From the IMG/VR virus record IMGVR_UViG_3300024327_000006, positions 1-61,010 of that record: a stretch of DNA of 61,010 bases; one strand, written 5' to 3'. Below, piece after piece: positions 57,838-61,010 of this stretch. Every line of letters starts with the position of its first letter. Position 1 is the first letter of the stretch. Below the pieces are notes generated by a model. That model searched no databases. It was given only the letters and a program-made list of their open reading frames with translations, and was not told the origin of the DNA. The stretch is from a virus. The position numbers were made by a program, and so were the translations under genes.

Positions 57838-59481
57838 ATGGCTATACGCGCTACCGTCGATTTCTCCCCTATAGCTCTTGAACCGGGAGATCTTCGAGCG
57901 CTTAGCGCTATTAATCCTGATTACACAAAGTTAACCGCATCTGCGTATCATGCTGCTCCTGCAGTCACTGATACCTTCGCTAATTACTACTCTTTAAACT
58001 GGATAGCTAGAGAAACGACACTTCTCTCTGATGTACATGCCTTAGTCATAACTAAACATATTCATGACACTATAGGCGTACATGAACAGTTATCGTTCGC
58101 AAATCAGAAGACCACAGAAACATTACTCTTTGATGATCGAATTCAACGGGTCATCCATAAAGGATTCACCACAAATCTATCAGCGTTAGATCTCGTCAGT
58201 ACTCATTACAAAGGTGCTGGAGAAAGCGATGGTACCGGCGTTACGGACGCCGTAAGTACACGACTAAATAAACTGGTCCGTGACGGTATCAACCTAACCG
58301 ATGCAGTAGTTTTAGGTAGACTCTGGGTCGAGCAGTACGACAATCCTGCTTTTCTAGATGAGGTTGTTAGCTTCGCCCTAGCTAAAGATACCCCCGATGG
58401 GTTATCCATAGCTGAATTAGTAACTATATTACTGGAACGTAGCCTATCTGAGGGTGCGGGAGTTACTGACTTAGTATCGACACACATTAACAAATACGTG
58501 GCGGACTGGATCAGTCTAACAGATTCATCTACTACGGCGCTTAATAGTGTTAATAGCTCCACGTTTAATTTCTTAGAGTCTCTAAAACGCGATCTACACA
58601 AGCAACAGTTAGATCCTGTCTCAATAATTGAGACTCTCAGTAAACACTCCGATAAACAAACATCGGATAGCACAAACGTCCAAGATCGCACTAATAAACA
58701 TCTACACCGCTCGATAGCGGAATACATATTCCTATCAGATTACGCGCAAGCCGACGTGATTTTGGGAGTACTTCCTGTATCGAACGCTATAACTTTCGGG
58801 GACACTCACACCAAAGGGGTCTCCAAGCATCCATCCGAAGCCCTCGTTATCGCAGATGCGATACTACGCAGTTCTGTTTCAGGGGCCGATGGATTCCTAC
58901 AGGTTATAGAAGTATTAAATAAAGCCCTCAGTAAGAGCGTAACTTCACCTACCGCAGTAGCAGATAGTATAGCCCGCACTCCAACTAAAGTACTAAGCGA
59001 TACCTTCGGTATAAACGCCGATCAAATCACGAGAGAGTTCACAAAACACATCGTTGAAGGGATCCGGCTTCTTGATGCACAGGACATTATTGAGAAAGAT
59101 ATCTCAATAGTAACCTTAGGGGTAGTGGTCTCGGAGATGGTCAGTACAGCCATTGCTAAAACGCAGTTATCAGACGCAGCTATTACTGATGAGGCTTTAC
59201 TACGGAGTTCGAAACTGTTTGGTGACGCGGCTAGTATTACTGAGCATGTAAAACGAGATCTCGTTAAAAATCTAACCGACGCAACGCTATTTACGGAGTT
59301 ACTAACTCGCGCCTTTACTAAACGGGCAGAGGACACAGCGACACTAGTGAGTACTACTCAGCTCGTTGTAGGTAAGATTATCACCGAGCAAAACACGGTG
59401 AGTATTACAGAACAAGTAGTTATTGAGGTTGGTAGCTCCCTCTTTAACTCGACCCCTTTCAATTCATCAACTTTAGGATAA
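57838..59481 (+). CDS. Repetitive tail fibre shaft protein
   Basis: A protein of 547 residues. After about 100 residues a period of roughly 40 residues recurs: a Ser/Thr-rich turn, SLTDAV- or DAVST-like helix, KxLxDG-like beta strand (LVRDGINLTDAV, YVADWISLTDSS, HLHRSIAEYIFLSD). It fits a trimeric fibre shaft. No enzyme motifs. Confidence 0.65.
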   Translation: MAIRATVDFSPIALEPGDLRALSAINPDYTKLTASAYHAAPAVTDTFANYYSLNWIARETTLLSDVHALVITKHIHDTIGVHEQLSFANQKTTETLLFDDRIQRVIHKGFTTNLSALDLVSTHYKGAGESDGTGVTDAVSTRLNKLVRDGINLTDAVVLGRLWVEQYDNPAFLDEVVSFALAKDTPDGLSIAELVTILLERSLSEGAGVTDLVSTHINKYVADWISLTDSSTTALNSVNSSTFNFLESLKRDLHKQQLDPVSIIETLSKHSDKQTSDSTNVQDRTNKHLHRSIAEYIFLSDYAQADVILGVLPVSNAITFGDTHTKGVSKHPSEALVIADAILRSSVSGADGFLQVIEVLNKALSKSVTSPTAVADSIARTPTKVLSDTFGINADQITREFTKHIVEGIRLLDAQDIIEKDISIVTLGVVVSEMVSTAIAKTQLSDAAITDEALLRSSKLFGDAASITEHVKRDLVKNLTDATLFTELLTRAFTKRAEDTATLVSTTQLVVGKIITEQNTVSITEQVVIEVGSSLFNSTPFNSSTLG

Positions 59482-59485
59482 TATT

Positions 59486-59929
59486 ATGTTAAACGAAACA
59501 ATCCCACTGAAGGGTAGATTACAGATTTCTTTAAACGGCACAGTCGTCAGAGAGATTGACAACCTAGTTGTAGATACTGGCGCAGGCTGGGTTGCTGAAC
59601 GTATTGGCGGACAGAATGCAACGCAGTCTATTACCAATATGGGTATTGGTACAGGCACCGCAGTTGCCGCAGCAGGTGATACGGGAATTACAACAGCACA
59701 AACTCAAGCTCTTGCCACGACAACCGTCGATGGTGCAGCTAAGACAGTGGTGTTCTCTGCCACCTTTCCCGGAGCAGGCGCAGGAAATTCAGCAGCGGTT
59801 ACCGAAGCAGGGCTGTTAACAGGCGATGCGACTCCTATCTTGGTAGCACGTACCGTGTTCAACGTCGTCAACAAAGACGAAGATGACGAGATGACAATTA
59901 CGTGGACTATTACGATAAGCGGCACATAA
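59486..59929 (+). CDS. Small beta-rich tail protein
   Basis: A protein of 147 residues. LKGRLQISLNGTVVREIDNL ... AGWVAERIG ... MTITWTITISGT is a common small phage tail/fibre-associated type. Lies between the shaft and the next fibre gene. Possible fibre cap or chaperone. Confidence 0.65.
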   Translation: MLNETIPLKGRLQISLNGTVVREIDNLVVDTGAGWVAERIGGQNATQSITNMGIGTGTAVAAAGDTGITTAQTQALATTTVDGAAKTVVFSATFPGAGAGNSAAVTEAGLLTGDATPILVARTVFNVVNKDEDDEMTITWTITISGT

Positions 59930-59933
59930 AACC

Positions 59934-60991
59934 ATGGCGATAAAGTACTCCAATAATGCTAAGACGACTGTATCAGCGGCAGGGATAACAGGTACCACTA
60001 TTAATGTGGTAGATGCCTCAACATTCCCGATCATTGATTCAGTAGACGACTACACTTATATAACGTTATTAGCAGGGTCAACGGCTCAGATATTCAAAGC
60101 CGATACCATTGACCACGCTAATAATGTCATCATCGTAGACGTTGCCCCGGACAGCGCTGTATTCGTTCCTAACTCTACGCGAGTGGAACTACGACTAACA
60201 GCGGAATTACTATCTGGAGTTATGGATACCCACGAGCATACGTTGGATGGTATTACTGGAGTCACTTTATCAACGCCTTTACAAGACCAAGTACTCACAT
60301 GGAACGGGGCTGCTTGGACTAACGCCGTTCCTGCAGGCAGTGGCGGCAACGTTAGCGGCACTCTCCTTGATGGGGGTGATGCCTCAGGTATTTTCACAGG
60401 GGTATCTATAGCCGAACAAAGTTCAGGGCAAGGGGTTACAGTCTATCCAGACGCGGCAGCCTTAGTTTCAGTCACATTGGTTACAGGAGCGCTGGCTTAT
60501 GTACAGGACATAGATAAGTTATTACTCTGTACAGGCACCGCTTGGTCATCTGTAGCGATTAGTAACGAGCCCCCTACTGTGAGTTTTAGTGCGACAGCGA
60601 TAAATAGGCATTATCAAGAACCGAGTTGGGTCGGATACTCGGATATAACAGTCACTGCGACAGACCCCGACGGTGTAGTCCCAACCATTACCATAGAGTC
60701 AAATACGATGGGGAATGGAGCGACGGTAGAGGTAATAGGGAATACCCTAGTCAGGGTAACACCTAACCAAACATACGAATATGGCGGGGATAGCTTCGTT
60801 ATAAAAGTGACAGACGGCGATACCATAATATTACAGACTATAACAGTCGACTACGCATTCATGCAGAACGTAATAGGGCAGCAGAATTTCTTTAGTAGCG
60901 CGACTTGGACAGTGCCTACCGGAGTAACGATGATGTCGTATATGGCAGTAGCTGGAGGGCAAGGTGGGGGAGGATCTGTGAATGTACATTC
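59934..60991 (+). CDS. N-terminal part of a tail protein split by the contig ends
   Basis: Starts MAIKYSNNAKTTVSAAGITG at ATG 59934 and continues in frame to the contig end. On the circular genome it joins 2-631 (full length about 520 residues). It has an N-terminal STFP/IxxVDDYxYITL domain typical of fibre anchors, then a bacterial Ig-like segment near residues 215-305 (PPTVSFSATAINRHY, ITVTATDPDG). It then enters the glycine-rich end. Confidence 0.8.
60866..60991 (+). repeat. Terminal direct repeat of bases 1-126
   Basis: A 126-base exact copy of the contig start. It indicates a circular assembly graph, so the molecule is circularly permuted or circular, not cut at a fixed end here. Confidence 0.95.
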
Positions 60992-61010
60992 ACAGATCCT
61001 CCCCCACCTT
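60961..61010. repeat. 50-base perfect fold-back palindrome at the contig end
   Basis: Bases 60961-60985 and 60986-61010 are exact reverse complements. The turn is at a natural 12-base palindrome GAATGTACATTC, also at 115-126. The last 19 bases do not fit the genome read from base 127, so they are best seen as a snap-back artefact. Confidence 0.85.

Noticed and set aside
60992-61010. A natural inverted terminal repeat of a linear genome.
   Set aside because: The first bases of the contig do not match an inverted copy at the end. The palindrome turns on a short natural palindrome, as in snap-back artefacts.

Overview
The window is one complete genome of a temperate, podovirus-like bacteriophage. 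It is circularly permuted or terminally redundant and was opened inside a tail gene. Bases 60866-60991 repeat bases 1-126 exactly, so the unit genome is about 60,865 bp. The last 50 bases form a perfect fold-back palindrome that looks like an assembly or amplification artefact. The head genes (TerS, TerL, P22-type portal, scaffold, N4-gp56/DUF4043-type capsid, two adaptor proteins, a 2358-residue ejection protein) and the absence of a tape-measure or major tail tube gene point to a short-tailed phage. A tyrosine integrase next to a 3' tRNA-His fragment (attP) shows that it can be temperate. The host is probably a Gram-negative bacterium, since a lipoprotein, an M15 endolysin and a lipase sit together in the lysis cassette. 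The species cannot be read from the sequence.

Layout. (1) 1-12976, + strand: C-terminus of a tail protein, a 1483-residue modular adhesin, a lysis cassette (small membrane proteins, class 3 lipase, lipoprotein, M15 peptidase), then a possible tail hub, a lambda J-like fibre and further tail proteins. (2) 12977-13200: attP. (3) 13198-37791, all on the - strand: integrase, excisionase-like protein, LexA/CI-like repressor, a VRR-NUC-like nuclease, many microproteins, an SSB-like protein, a SNF2-type helicase, a RecB/Cas4-like nuclease, a primase-helicase, a family A DNA polymerase, a VWA-metallopeptidase and MoxR AAA+ pair, a compact T7-like RNA polymerase, and small membrane and regulatory genes. 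Two non-coding stretches (30706-30907 and 36351-36887) look like replication or control regions. (4) 38005 to the end, + strand: packaging, head, ejection and tail genes, running across the circular junction back into region 1.

How it works together. The leftward block supplies transcription, replication and lysogeny functions. The rightward block builds and releases virions. A near-palindromic element (TATAAGC-nnn-GCTWATA, W = A or T) recurs at about 15 places on both strands: before terminase, portal, capsid and distal tail genes, and before several early genes. At five places it overlaps a plausible sigma-70 -10 box. I read it as the phage's global control element. It is either a dispersed operator set for the repressor or a promoter set for the phage RNA polymerase. 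This is the most interesting signal in the window.

Other notable structure includes an adhesin in which constant framework repeats carry different lectin-like inserts, a row of small genes joined by the same 15-base coupling junction, a duplicated pair of early microproteins, repeated leader hairpins with compensatory changes, and an iteron-like array of seven GGACTACA elements.
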